DNA of 64,000 nucleotides from Zeimonas sp003577305 (GCA_030263385.1 SZOX01000013.1:13450-77449); one strand, 5' to 3'. Counted from the first letter of the stretch, positions 24,422 to 33,119 are shown. Numbers and translations: made by a program. Notes: generated by a model from the letters alone, not told the origin.

Positions 24422-24964
24422 TCAGCCCGGAAGCGGCTCGAGTTGCTCCGGCTGCACGCTGATGCGCGCGTCGCGACCCAGCAGGGTCAGGAAGATCTCC
24501 ACGCGGCGGGCGGCGCTGGCCGTGACCAGCGCCTGCAGCCCGGCGAAGGGGCCGGCCACCACGCGCACGCGCGCGCCGGGGCGCAGCGGGTGCTCGGGCT
24601 CGCGGGTTTGCGCGGCCAGGCGGCGCAGCGCGTCGACGATCTCCTCGGCCAGCACCGGGGCACGCTCGCCGAAGCGTACCAGCCCTATGGCGCCGAGCGT
24701 GCTGCGCACCGGGGCGAGGCTTTGCTGGGCGTCGGTGGTGCGCAGGAAGAGGTAGCGCGGGAACATCGGCTGCGCCTCGCAGGCCCAGCCCGCGGCGCGG
24801 CGCGTCCACTTGCCGATGGTGGGCAGCCAGGTTTCGTAGCGCTGGCGGACGAGGTTCTGCTCGGCCAGCCGCTCCTGGCGCGGCTTGGTGTAGACCACGT
24901 GCCAGCCCCCCTGGGCAGCGCCCGGGGGTGCGGCTTGCGGGTGGGGGCTGGGGTGTTCAGGCAT
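24422..24964 (-). CDS. RfaH/NusG-like antiterminator
   Basis: A 180-residue NusG paralogue: GWHVVYTKPRQERLAEQNLV opens the NGN domain, FPRYLFLRTTD and GAIGLVRFGERAPVLAEEI continue it, and GARVRVVAGPFAGLQALVT is the KOW motif. Such proteins (RfaH, UpxY, LoaP types) load on RNA polymerase early in long surface-polysaccharide operons and prevent termination. It is the first gene of the leftward dehydrogenase-epimerase unit. A shortened duplicate lies at 16502-16876. The start codon lies about 7 bp after an extended -10, so the mRNA is probably leaderless. Confidence 0.88.
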   Translation of the reverse strand: MPEHPSPHPQAAPPGAAQGGWHVVYTKPRQERLAEQNLVRQRYETWLPTIGKWTRRAAGWACEAQPMFPRYLFLRTTDAQQSLAPVRSTLGAIGLVRFGERAPVLAEEIVDALRRLAAQTREPEHPLRPGARVRVVAGPFAGLQALVTASAARRVEIFLTLLGRDARISVQPEQLEPLPG

Positions 24965-25003
24965 TGAACTGATGGTAGCAGGGTGTGTTCAGGGGGTGAA
25001 CTG
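24957..25003 (-). promoter_or_regulatory. Promoter with paired GTTCA-N5-TGAAC operators (copy B)
   Basis: Perfect GTTCA-N5-TGAAC inverted repeats at 24957-24971 (over the ATG) and 24989-25003 (over the -35), 32 bp apart, with extended -10 TGC-TACCAT (24974-24979), a 17-bp spacer and -35 TTCACC (24997-25002). The layout equals that at 16867-16913, which argues that it is functional. Confidence 0.6.
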
Positions 25004-25123
25004 GGTGATGGGGGGTGTTGCGGAAATGCTGCGGGGGTGGGGGCAGGCGCAGGTGCGGCTGGTAGCGCAGGCGCCACGCTGCAGGCGCCGCACGGGCTGG
25101 CGTAGCCGTGGCGGCAGGCCGCG

Positions 25124-25231
25124 CCGCAGCCCGCAGACCCGTCCGTCAGCGCAACCGAACCGCAGCCCGCAGACCCGTCCGTCAGCGCAACCGAACCGCA
25201 GCCCGCAGACCCGTCCGTCAGCGCAACCAAA
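25124..25231. repeat. 36-bp tandem array running into palindrome copy 6
   Basis: Three units of 36 bp start at 25124, 25160 and 25196. Each begins CCGCAGCCCGCAGACCC and ends GCGCAACCGAA; the last ends GCGCAACCAAA and is the left tip of the palindrome. There are no spacers between units. Confidence 0.85.
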
Positions 25232-25288
25232 TGTTGCGTTTTCGTGCGTGGAATGCGTTTCACGAGCGGAGACGCAACATATGGTTGC
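25223..25288. repeat. 66-bp palindromic element, copy 6
   Basis: Left arm GCAACCAAATGTTGCG, right end CATATGGTTGC. Tandem arrays touch it on the left (36-bp units) and follow 12 bp after it on the right (22-bp units). The 405-bp gap between the RfaH-like and GNAT genes holds nothing else. Confidence 0.87.
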
Positions 25289-25300
25289 GGGCGCGGTGAG

Positions 25301-25375
25301 CCCTCACCTGCGGGGCCGTGCGCCCTCACCTGCGGGGCCGTGCGCCCTCACCTGCGGCGCCGTGCGCCCTCACCT
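25301..25375. repeat. 22-bp tandem array
   Basis: Units starting CCCTCACCTGCGG begin at 25301, 25323 and 25345, plus a partial one at 25367. The array runs into the last codons of the GNAT gene and supplies its stop region. Confidence 0.8.
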
Positions 25376-26020
25376 GGAGCGGGTGGGCGGCGGGCCGGGC
25401 GGTTGCGGCGGGCGGCTCATGAACCAGTTCGGCACGTCGAGCACCGTGTCGTGCCGGTGCACGGTGAAGCCGAGCGTTTCGTAGAACGCCACGTTGATCG
25501 GCAGGTCGGTTTCGAGGCAGCCGGTGGCGCCGAGCGCGTCCAGGCGCTGGCAACCGTGCAGCATCAGGCGGCGCCCGATGCCGCGCCGGCGCCAGTCGGG
25601 CCGCACGGCGAGCGGGCCGAGGTGCCAGTGCGGCTGCGGCGGGTCGTTGCGCTTCCAGGCGGCGAGCCATCGGCCGATGCGCCAGGCGCAGGCCGGCGGC
25701 TGGCGCGCGGCGAACGCGGCGGCCAGGCGCAGGCGCTCGGGCCAGGCCGGCCGGCAGCGTCCGGGCTCGATCATGCCGAACACACCTACTGTTTTGCCGT
25801 CGACGGTGGCGGCGTAGACGGCGCCGTTGGCGTGGACGAAGCGCATGAGCGAGCCGAAGAAACGCTGCAGCCGTTGCTCGCGGCGAGCCGGGTCGACGCC
25901 GAAGACGCGCAGGTGCAGCGGGTTGTCGCGCATGGCTTCGGCGAGCAGGACGGCGGCGGCGGGGAGCTTGTGGGGGGCGAGGGGGTGGACGGTGGGGGGC
26001 GCCTGGTCTTGCGATGCCAT
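25370..26020 (-). CDS. GNAT-family N-acetyltransferase
   Basis: From the ATG at 26018-26020, a 216-residue protein. LGPLAVRPDWRRRGIGRRLM is the acetyl-CoA pyrophosphate-binding motif A (R-x-x-G-x-G/A), followed by LETDLPINVAFYETLGFTVH, motif B. The N-terminal half (AMRDNPLHLRVFGVDPARRE) is variable. The acceptor substrate is unknown. The C-terminal residues lie within a 22-bp tandem array, so the tail (PPQPPGPPPTRSR) may vary among strains. Confidence 0.85.
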   Translation of the reverse strand: MASQDQAPPTVHPLAPHKLPAAAVLLAEAMRDNPLHLRVFGVDPARREQRLQRFFGSLMRFVHANGAVYAATVDGKTVGVFGMIEPGRCRPAWPERLRLAAAFAARQPPACAWRIGRWLAAWKRNDPPQPHWHLGPLAVRPDWRRRGIGRRLMLHGCQRLDALGATGCLETDLPINVAFYETLGFTVHRHDTVLDVPNWFMSRPPQPPGPPPTRSR

Positions 26021-26274
26021 ACTCGTCAATCGGTGACGGCACGAACAGGAAGAAGATGAACGCGCTGCGCGCGGGTCATGCCGAATTGCAAGACCTGACG
26101 CCATGATGCCGGGAAGGAGCTCCGCATCCACCATCAGCGCCGTTATTGACAGGTGTGGGGCGCCGCAGAAGATCGGCCGCCGGGAGTGCGAATGCCCTGG
26201 AAAGAGGCGAAACGGCATGGAGACGCCAGATGTCTTCCATAGATTGGTAAGATTTCATTAGCTCTACCAAGTTG

Positions 26275-27406
26275 ATGGTCATGGACCCTCTCCGCAACCC
26301 ATTCGCTCCTGGTGCTGGCGCTCCGCCCCCGGAACTCGCCGGCAGGGAAAGCATCATCGAGAACGCCACCATCGCGCTGCACAGGGTGAAGCGGGGGCGG
26401 CCGGAAAAAAGCCAGATGCTCCTTGGGCTTCGTGGCGCCGGAAGGTCAACGTCTGGCCGAATTCCTCGCACCCGCGCTGAAAGGCGTACTGCTGAAACTG
26501 AGTCGGATCGATAAGGCAAAGCACGTAACGTCGCGCGCGATCGGTGCGTTGCGCGGTTTCGCTGCTGCATTCCGTGTGTCGATCGGAGAGGTTTCCATCG
26601 AACTGACTGAGCCGCCGAGCGCGGACAGCGGAAACCTGGAAGTCGACCTCCCCGAACTTCTTCTCGCGGTCGGACAGGCAGCCAAAGCCGCTGGCTCGTG
26701 CGTCGCGCTGCTTGTCGATGAGGTGCAGCATCTGTCGGAGGAGGACCTGCGAGCACTCATCGCCGCACTTCACAGAACGAGTCAGAGAGGCCTACCGCTC
26801 ATCATGTTCGGGGCCGGCCTGCCGCAAGTGGCCGCCTTGGCCGGCGAGGCGAAATCGTATGCGGAGCGTCTCTTCGACTATCCAGAGGTTGGGGCGCTCA
26901 CCAACGAAGCCGCCCGCCGGGCCGTTCGCGAGCCAGTGCTCGGTGAAGGCGCCGACATCGAAGACGAAGCACTCGATCGAATTGTCGCCGTCACTCATGG
27001 CTATCCGTACTTCCTGCAGGAGTGGGGTAAACACTCCTGGAACATCGCCGACAGATCGGCCATTTCGGTTGCCGACGTAGACGCAGCCAGCGCCTCGGCT
27101 ACCGATGCGCTCGACAAGAGTTTTTTCAGGGTGCGATTCGATCGATTGACGCCGCGCGAGCAGGACTACTTACGCTCGATGGCCGAGCTTGGGCCTGGTC
27201 CGCATCGTTCCGGCGCAATTGCCGAAGCGCTTCGGAGCTCGGTGGAAAACGTCGGTCCGTTACGAAGCGCACTGATCCGCAAAGGGATGATCTGGAGCCC
27301 CGCACACGGCGACACCGCGTTCACCGTGCCGATGTTCGACGAGTTCATGCGGCGTGCAATTCCCGTCTGGTCACCGGAAGCGTTGCCGAAGCGGCGCAGG
27401 AAGTAG
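26275..27406 (+). pseudogene. AAA ATPase gene, frameshifted with Walker A lost
   Basis: The first frame (from 26275) reads DPLRNPFAPGAGAPPPELAG and MLLGLRGAG, where the family continues with a GKT Walker A. Instead the reading breaks, and the rest follows in another frame from about 26423: APEGQRLAEFLAPALKGVLL, ALLVDEVQHLSEEDLRALIA (Walker B DEVQ), LPLIMFGAGLPQ and a C-terminal winged helix to KRRRK. The junction lies at GGCGCCGGAAGG; about 30 residues seem to be missing. The ancestor was an ORC1/Cdc6-like or archaeal-type ATPase found in many accessory regions. As written it cannot bind ATP. Confidence 0.75.
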
Positions 27407-27557
27407 CGGGCGCGCCTGGCACACTACGCGCACACGCAACGACCCGGCGCTTTGGTTCTCGAAAACTGCTACCAGGTCGAGCCCGGTGCCCAAGGGGGCG
27501 TTTGCGCTTCCGCGCGTGTTGCGCGCTACCGGGGCAGTGGCCTGAAACCGGAAAACG

Positions 27558-27885
27558 GGCCGCCACCAATCGCCGGGAGGGCGCTGGCAATGATCGGCAG
27601 GTCGATGCCCTCGTGGCGCAGCGCGAACTCGAGATGCCCCAGGGGCGTGTCGACGAGGGCAACCCCGGTGGGAAACAGGGTGCGGTCCGGCGTATCGACC
27701 CGACGGTTCACCGAGGTATCGACAAAAGCCGGGCGGGCGGGCGGCGACACGCGAAGACCGAGAGTCTCGACCAGCGATGCGTAACCCACCTTGGGCACAG
27801 TCCGTCTCCGATTCCCGAGAAGGGTTCAGCGGAATCGAGATATTGTCAGATCTTGGGCTGTTTTTGGTCGTTCATCGAAAAGCTT
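27558..27885 (-). pseudogene. Duplicated 5' end and promoter of the Fic gene
   Basis: The minus strand from 27798 encodes PKVGYASLVETLGLRVSPPA to LPIIASALPAIGGG, about 77 residues almost the same as the start of the Fic protein at 20071-21534. The similarity also covers about 85 bp of upstream DNA, including AATCGAGATATTGTCAGAT. The frame then diverges. It is a partial duplication of the Fic locus (compare 21303-21630), not a gene. Confidence 0.8.
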
Positions 27886-27950
27886 TTGCTGATGAGCTCG
27901 GCGCTGCGGCGGCGGGTCGGTCGGCGGCGCCCTTGCACGGCGCCTCGGCC

Positions 27951-28040
27951 GCGCCCCCCACGACGGCGACCCGATCAACCGCGCCCCCCACGACGGCGAC
28001 CCGATCAACCGCGCCCCCCACGACGGCGACCCGATCAACC
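27951..28040. repeat. 30-bp tandem array touching palindrome copy 7
   Basis: Three exact 30-bp units begin at 27951, 27981 and 28011 (GCGCCCCCCACGACGGCGAC, then CCGATCAACC). The array ends at 28040 and the palindrome begins at 28041. The unit end ATCAACCGC resembles the palindrome tip. Confidence 0.88.
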
Positions 28041-28106
28041 GCTACAAAATGTTGCGTTTTCTCTCGTAGAACGCGCTTCACGAGACAAAACGCAACATTT
28101 GGTTGC
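28041..28106. repeat. 66-bp palindromic element, copy 7
   Basis: Left arm GCTACAAAATGTTGCG, right arm CGCAACATTTGGTTGC. It is more diverged in the outer left arm and centre (CTCGTAGAACGCGCTTCACG). It lies 71 bp downstream of the beta-barrel gene stop. Confidence 0.85.
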
Positions 28107-28177
28107 GAACACAGGCGGCGCCTGCCGGGCACGACGGGTGCGGGGGGCGCTTGGCGCAGGCGGCGCGCGCCGCAGCC

Positions 28178-29395
28178 TCAAAACGCCGCCGACACCCCGA
28201 ACGACACGATGCCGTAGCGCCTGTCGGAGCGCCTTGCGGTGACTGCGTTGTAGAGGAACGGCACCTCGCCCATCAGCTGGTGCTGCCAGGCGGTGCCGCG
28301 CACGAAGCCGGTGAGCGTGGGGGTGAAGCGGTAGCCGAGTTCGAGCGCGGCGGTGAGGTTTCCGGCCTGATAAGTGCCCGAAAGGCTGCGCGCGGCGTCT
28401 TCGAGTGCGCTGCGGCGGTCGTGGTGTTCGTAGGCGAGTCCGCCGCGCAGGTGCCAGGCGCCCCAGCGCCGGTGGCCGTTCACGCCTGCGCGCAGCACGG
28501 TGGCGGTGTAGGCGAGCGCGTCGCGCGGGTAGAGGCCGAGCGCGGCGTTGTCCACGGTGACCTGGGTGCCGGCGGCGATGGTGCCGCCGCTGCCGGCGCA
28601 GTCGGCGGTTTGCGTGAGCACGGTGGTCTGCGCGCCGAAGGCCACTGCGTAGGGGCAGGTGCCGGCGGTGGCGGTGCCGGTGAGGCGCGAGTAGCTCACC
28701 TTGCCGCGCTGGATGCCGGCGAAGGCGCTGAGCTGTGCGTCGGGCTCGCCGCGCGTGGCGATGAGGTCGAACTGCCACTGCAGGTCGCGCGGGCTGTCGA
28801 TGCGCACGGTGTCCATCGTGTAGCCGGCGAGCGTGGTGGGCGAGCCCTTGGCGAGCGAGCCCGCGCGGTTGCCCCAGACGCTGGCGCGCAGGGCCCAGGC
28901 GGTGGCGGCTGGGAAGGAGGCCGCTGTCGCGGCAGCAGCCGGGCCCGCAGTCGTGCCCGCGTCCGGCGCCCGGCCGCCGGCGCCCGCGTCTCCCGCGAAG
29001 CGGTACTGAACCGCGAGTTGCCAGCTGTCGAGACTGCCGCTGTCGCTGCGGTATTCGATCTTGCGGCGCCACAGCGCGCCGTCGACCCACCAGCGCTCGG
29101 CGGGCGTGAAGCCGCCGCGCAGGTGCGCGCCGTGGTAGTCGCCGACGTTGCTGCCGGCGTAGTCGGGGTCGCGGCCGCGGATGTCGAAGACGTCGAGCGT
29201 GCCGTTCATCGCGTCGACGGCGGCTTCGAGCTGGCGCGCGCCGTGCTGCTCGGGCCGCGCGGTGAGCGCGTAGTCGAAGGGAGCGGCGGCGGCCGGCGCG
29301 CCGACGCCGGCCAGCGCGAGGGCGACGGCGCACGCGCGCGCCGTCGCAGACGCGGGGGCACGCGCGTGCGCGCGCGCCGCCATGTTCCGACTCAC
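28178..29395 (-). CDS. Putative outer-membrane beta-barrel protein
   Basis: A 405-residue protein with a signal-peptide-like N-terminus (ATARACAVALALAGVGAPAA, cleavage after AAA). The mature part has many alternating amphipathic stretches (HLRGGFTPAERWWVDGALWR, GIQRGKVSYSRLTGTATAGT, GVNGHRRWGAWHLRGGLAYE) and ends in SFGVSAAF, with the terminal Phe expected for BAM-dependent barrels. Its ATG overlaps the stop of the lipoprotein gene (ATGA). MtrB/PioB-like barrels have a similar style, but I cannot assign the family. Likely works with the lipoprotein. Confidence 0.65.
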   Translation of the reverse strand: MSRNMAARAHARAPASATARACAVALALAGVGAPAAAAPFDYALTARPEQHGARQLEAAVDAMNGTLDVFDIRGRDPDYAGSNVGDYHGAHLRGGFTPAERWWVDGALWRRKIEYRSDSGSLDSWQLAVQYRFAGDAGAGGRAPDAGTTAGPAAAATAASFPAATAWALRASVWGNRAGSLAKGSPTTLAGYTMDTVRIDSPRDLQWQFDLIATRGEPDAQLSAFAGIQRGKVSYSRLTGTATAGTCPYAVAFGAQTTVLTQTADCAGSGGTIAAGTQVTVDNAALGLYPRDALAYTATVLRAGVNGHRRWGAWHLRGGLAYEHHDRRSALEDAARSLSGTYQAGNLTAALELGYRFTPTLTGFVRGTAWQHQLMGEVPFLYNAVTARRSDRRYGIVSFGVSAAF

Positions 29396-31200
29396 GGAAC
29401 GACCTGCACCTTGCCCTTGAAGCCGTGGCCGGTCACCGACTGGCCGCCGGCGCGCAGCGTCACTGCGTGCAGGTCGGCGAGCACCGGGGTGGAGTCGGTG
29501 GGCGAGGTGGCGCGGGCCACGCGCAGTGCGCCGATCGCCATGGTGACGTCGTAGGTGCCGCTGCTTACGCGGTTGGTCGCGAGGGTGTGCAGCGCGCTTC
29601 CCGGGGCCACGCTCGGGGCGATGGCGTCGAACAGCCGGTCGAAATTGAACGAGATCGCGCCGGCGCTGGTGGAGACGATCTGCAAGCCGCCGCCCGAGAG
29701 CGCGACGACGACGGGCGAAGTGGTTTCCGACGTGGCGGTCTTGCCGTACACCCAGAGCCGCGCGCCGGTGAGGAGGCGCGCCGCCACCTTACCGGGGTTG
29801 GTAGCGTCGTTGGAGAGCTCCACGTTGTCGACGATCATCTGGAAAGTGCGCGTGGCATCGGTGACCTGCATCGCGAGCGAGGTCTCGAGCTTGCCGCCGG
29901 CGGGGAGCTGCACGTTCACGGGCGACTTCTGCAGCGTGAAGGCGATGCGCGTGAGCTCCTTCGCCACCGTGACGCTGCTCCCTGCCTCGAAGTCGGCGAG
30001 CTTGTGGGTGGCCTGGCCGGGCTGGCCGTACAGCGTGACTTCGTCGCTCGCGAGCTGCGCGTAGTTCGACACGCCGGCGGCAGCGACGGCGGATGCGGTT
30101 TCACTGCCGATCGTGATCGAAAACGGATGGTCGGCACCGCCGCTGTCGGCGGCCGCCAGTGCGGCGGCCACCTGGCCGAGCAGGCCCTGCGCGTCGCTGG
30201 TGGCGTTGTCGACGAGCCCTTTCAGCATCGCGAGGATCGTCGCGGCGCGATCCCGGTCGTAGATCGCGTTCGCGCGGTCGACCACGTCTGACGGGCTGGT
30301 GGCTGCGCTCATGCTGGCGGTGGCCGATGCGACGATCGGCGAAGCGAGCGCGGCGAAGGTGGTCGGGTTCAGGGTTTGCAGCGCCGCCGCCACTGCGGGG
30401 TCGGCCTTGGCATTGGCGGCGGCCTGCTCGAGCAGCTTGAAGAGCGGCGAAGTGGGCGTGAGCGCGCCCGGCGCCTGCGTGAGGCCGGCCATCGTGAGCG
30501 TGGAAAGCTGCGCGGCGAGCGCCTTGGTGACCGAGCCGGCGAGCGCGGCCAGGCCCGCCGGGCTGCCGATGCCGCCGGCCCCTGCCAGCGCATCGACTGT
30601 CCGCTCAATCAGCTGGCCGATCACGCTGGTCGCCTTGAAGAGCACGGCGTCGCTGGCAGGGTCGTTCTTCAGCAGGTCGAACGACGCCGGCAGGCCGAGC
30701 GCGGTCTTCACTTTCGTCTGCGCGTCGTCGAGTGAAGCGCCCGAAGCGACGAGCGACTGCACCAGCGTGGAGAGCGGCGAGACGACCAGCCCCGTTACCG
30801 ACGCGCTGCCCGTGGGCACCGGCGCGCGCATCGTGCCGTGCGGCGCGGCGACGTCGTCGGAGGGGTCGCTCGGCGTGAGGCCGGTGTCGATGCCGCCCGC
30901 GGCCTCGACCGTGTCGCAGGTCTGGCCGGAGGCCAGGCTGAACGCAAAGGCGCCCGAAGCGTTGGTCGTGGTGGTGGCCACCGTGGCGCCCGCCTCGAGG
31001 CAGGTGACCGTGGAGCCTGCAATGTAGCCGTCGACCACGATGCCCGAGATCGATTGCGGCAGCACCGGCGCGGGCGTGCCGCCTCCGCCTCCGCCGCCTC
31101 CGCACCCGGCCAGGGCGAGCGTGGCGACAGCCAGCGCGACGAGGCGCGCCGTGGTTGCAGGCTTGTGAGGCTGCGGCGCAAGCGGCGATTGGTGGCTCAT
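29392..31200 (-). CDS. Large lipoprotein with glycine linker
   Basis: A 602-residue protein from the ATG at 31198-31200 (GGAGATCCCTCGC upstream). The signal peptide ends in the lipobox LALAGC, and the Cys is followed by eight Gly. Next comes a carboxypeptidase-regulatory-like beta-sandwich (SISGIVVDGYIAGSTVTCLE), then long Ala-rich helical stretches, and a C-terminal beta-rich part ending TGHGFKGKVQVVP. It is probably anchored in the outer membrane. It is translationally coupled to the beta-barrel gene, which suggests a lipoprotein-barrel pair. Function unknown. Confidence 0.7.
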   Translation of the reverse strand: MSHQSPLAPQPHKPATTARLVALAVATLALAGCGGGGGGGGTPAPVLPQSISGIVVDGYIAGSTVTCLEAGATVATTTTNASGAFAFSLASGQTCDTVEAAGGIDTGLTPSDPSDDVAAPHGTMRAPVPTGSASVTGLVVSPLSTLVQSLVASGASLDDAQTKVKTALGLPASFDLLKNDPASDAVLFKATSVIGQLIERTVDALAGAGGIGSPAGLAALAGSVTKALAAQLSTLTMAGLTQAPGALTPTSPLFKLLEQAAANAKADPAVAAALQTLNPTTFAALASPIVASATASMSAATSPSDVVDRANAIYDRDRAATILAMLKGLVDNATSDAQGLLGQVAAALAAADSGGADHPFSITIGSETASAVAAAGVSNYAQLASDEVTLYGQPGQATHKLADFEAGSSVTVAKELTRIAFTLQKSPVNVQLPAGGKLETSLAMQVTDATRTFQMIVDNVELSNDATNPGKVAARLLTGARLWVYGKTATSETTSPVVVALSGGGLQIVSTSAGAISFNFDRLFDAIAPSVAPGSALHTLATNRVSSGTYDVTMAIGALRVARATSPTDSTPVLADLHAVTLRAGGQSVTGHGFKGKVQVVP

Positions 31201-31386
31201 GCGAGGGATCTCCTGCTGTTCTGGCCGCAAGCAACAGCTGTGCCCACGGCGCTGTGCGGATCGAAAGCGCATTCCATCTTATTGCAATACTTGCGCAAAA
31301 CGGCACGCTCCGGCGCCCGGATTTCGCGGAGTGTGGCGAAAATGCGCCGTCTGTTCGCGCGCAGGGGCCCTTGCAGCGAGGGGCCG

Positions 31387-31512
31387 TTACAGGAAGACGG
31401 CCGCGCTCACGTTGAAGCGTCGCGCGAGCCTGCGGGCGACTTCCTTGCTGATGCCGCGCCGGCCGCGGAGGATGTCGGAGATGCGGCCTTGCGGGGCGCA
31501 GTCGGTGTTCAC
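31387..31512 (-). pseudogene. HigA-like helix-turn-helix fragment
   Basis: Forty-one codons from a GTG at 31510-31512 read APQGRISDILRGRRGISKEV and ARRLARRFNVSAAVFL, which matches the second half of HigA-type XRE antitoxins (ISEILNGKRGISK..A..LA..F.VS). The first half of the domain is missing. The frame begins at the stop of the NlpC/P60 gene. It is probably an antitoxin remnant. Confidence 0.4.
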
Positions 31513-32171
31513 ACCCGCCGCGCGCCCGCGAAGCGCGGTCGCCAGTAGGGCGCACGCACGCCGTCGAGGCGCACCGTGCCACCGCTCGAAGGTGCGTGCA
31601 CGAAGCGGCCGGCGCCCACGTAGATGCCGGCGTGCGAGAAGCGCCCGGTGGTGTCGAAGAGCATGAGGTCGCCGGTGCGCATTGCCGCGGGGCGCACCGG
31701 CTGGCCCACCCAGGCCAGTTTCGCCACGGTGCGCGGCAGCGCCACGCCTGCGGCGCTGCCGAACACGTAGACGATCAGCCCACTGCAGTCGAAGCCGCTG
31801 TCGGGCGTGTTGCCGCCGTAACGGTAAGGGGTGTCGACCAGGCTCAGCGCGAGGAAGGCGACTTCGCGGGCCAGTTCTTCGGAGACGCGCCCGGGCGGGC
31901 CGGGGTCGGCGCCGGCTGCGGGGCTGGCGGCGTCGGGCCAGGGGCCGGTCGAGGCGTCGGGCGAACCATCGGGCAGCGAGCGGATGCTGCCCGGCGGCGG
32001 CAGCGAGGCGCAGGCCGAGAGGATCGAGGAGGCGCCGAGCAGGCCGAGCAGCGTGCGTCGGCTGGACAGGCGGGTGGCGCGCGGGTCGGGAAGCACGCGG
32101 CCGCTGGCCGGGTCGGCGTCGCGCAGGCCGCGGGGCCGCGCTGCGAAGCGAGGTTGTCCGGAGTCGTTCAT
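31509..32171 (-). CDS. NlpC/P60 peptidase, lipoprotein type
   Basis: A 220-residue protein. The N-terminal segment SSRRTLLGLLGASSILSACA holds a twin-arginine-like start and a lipobox Cys. The catalytic domain begins near residue 100: GGNTPDSGFDCSGLIVYVFG (nucleophile Cys in DCSG), MRTGDLMLFDTTGRFSHAGI (catalytic His in SHAGIY) and GRFVHAPSSGGTVRLD. The family cleaves peptide cross-links of peptidoglycan in the periplasm. It stands alone; upstream DNA to EcsC is short. Confidence 0.9.
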   Translation of the reverse strand: MNDSGQPRFAARPRGLRDADPASGRVLPDPRATRLSSRRTLLGLLGASSILSACASLPPPGSIRSLPDGSPDASTGPWPDAASPAAGADPGPPGRVSEELAREVAFLALSLVDTPYRYGGNTPDSGFDCSGLIVYVFGSAAGVALPRTVAKLAWVGQPVRPAAMRTGDLMLFDTTGRFSHAGIYVGAGRFVHAPSSGGTVRLDGVRAPYWRPRFAGARRV

Positions 32172-32315
32172 GGCGGAATCGCGAGGCCGCGACGCTGCGA
32201 ACACGCGGGCAGTGTAACCGCCGATGCGCGCCGGGGGAACCGCGCGCCGCCGAACGGCCTCAGGTTGGCGAAGCCTGCCCGGCCTTCGCAGGCCTCGCGC
32301 CCGCCGCACGCGTGC

Positions 32316-33089
32316 TCACGCTTCGTAGGCCTTTCTCACCGCCTCGGCGCCGTGCTTGCGCTCGAGCCGCCTGATCGTGAAGTGCCCTCGGCTCATCGAC
32401 TGGAAGTGGTCGATGAACAGGTAGTTGATCGTTGCGCCGCCGGCGGCGCCCACGATCGGAATCGCCATCGCGGCGGCCTTCTGCGACACCTGGATCTTGA
32501 AGCGCGTGGCGATCAGCGAAACGAGGCGCACCAGCGCCGGCGCGCCGGTGTCGGTGGCCTGGCGGGTGGCGAGGTATTCGGCGGCCTCCGACACCGCGCG
32601 CGAGAGCGCCGCGCGCATCGCGAAGTAGGCGGTCTCCGAGGCGTCGTCGTCGGGCGTGGTGCCGCCGAAGGCGAACACCTCGAGGCAGGCGAGCCGCGCT
32701 TCGGGCTGGGCGAGGTCTTCGCCGTTGGCGCGCGCGATGTCGGCGATCGAGCGGCAGATGATCGTGGTGGACACCGGAAGCTCGATCGCGAGCGCGCCGA
32801 GCCCGAACGCGCCGCCGGCCGCGCCGCTCGCGGCGGCTGCGAGCTTGTGCAGCCGCGGTCGCGCAGCGCCGGGGCCGCTGCGCATCGAGGCGATCGCCGC
32901 GCCGAGTGCGGCGTTCAGCGCGTCGCGGGTGATCGTGCCCACCCGGTCGCGCCAGCGCGGCGGCAGCAGCTCGAAGCCCTTCTCGATCGGCTTGCCGACC
33001 AGGTCGGTGAGCTTCACCGCCAGGCCGGGGTTTTCGAGCAAGGCACGGGCTTCGGCGATCGCCTGCAGGTCTTCGTCGGGAATCGACAT
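32316..33089 (-). CDS. EcsC-family protein
   Basis: A 257-residue protein fitting the EcsC family throughout: KPIEKGFELLPPRWRDRVGT, GALAIELPVSTTIICRSIAD, FAFGGTTPDDDASETAYFAM and MAIPIVGAAGGATINYLFID. The ELP-STT-I-RSIA segment is the family hallmark. The role is poorly known; membrane association is probable. The start is 30 bp from the divergent VanZ-like gene, so promoters must overlap. Confidence 0.85.
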   Translation of the reverse strand: MSIPDEDLQAIAEARALLENPGLAVKLTDLVGKPIEKGFELLPPRWRDRVGTITRDALNAALGAAIASMRSGPGAARPRLHKLAAAASGAAGGAFGLGALAIELPVSTTIICRSIADIARANGEDLAQPEARLACLEVFAFGGTTPDDDASETAYFAMRAALSRAVSEAAEYLATRQATDTGAPALVRLVSLIATRFKIQVSQKAAAMAIPIVGAAGGATINYLFIDHFQSMSRGHFTIRRLERKHGAEAVRKAYEA

Positions 33090-33119
33090 CGGGATGGGGC
33101 GCTCCTACACGCCGCTATC

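Noticed and set aside
25124..25231. Regularly repeated 36-bp units that might look like a CRISPR array
   Set aside because: The units are directly contiguous with no variable spacers, and no cas gene is present. It is a plain tandem array.
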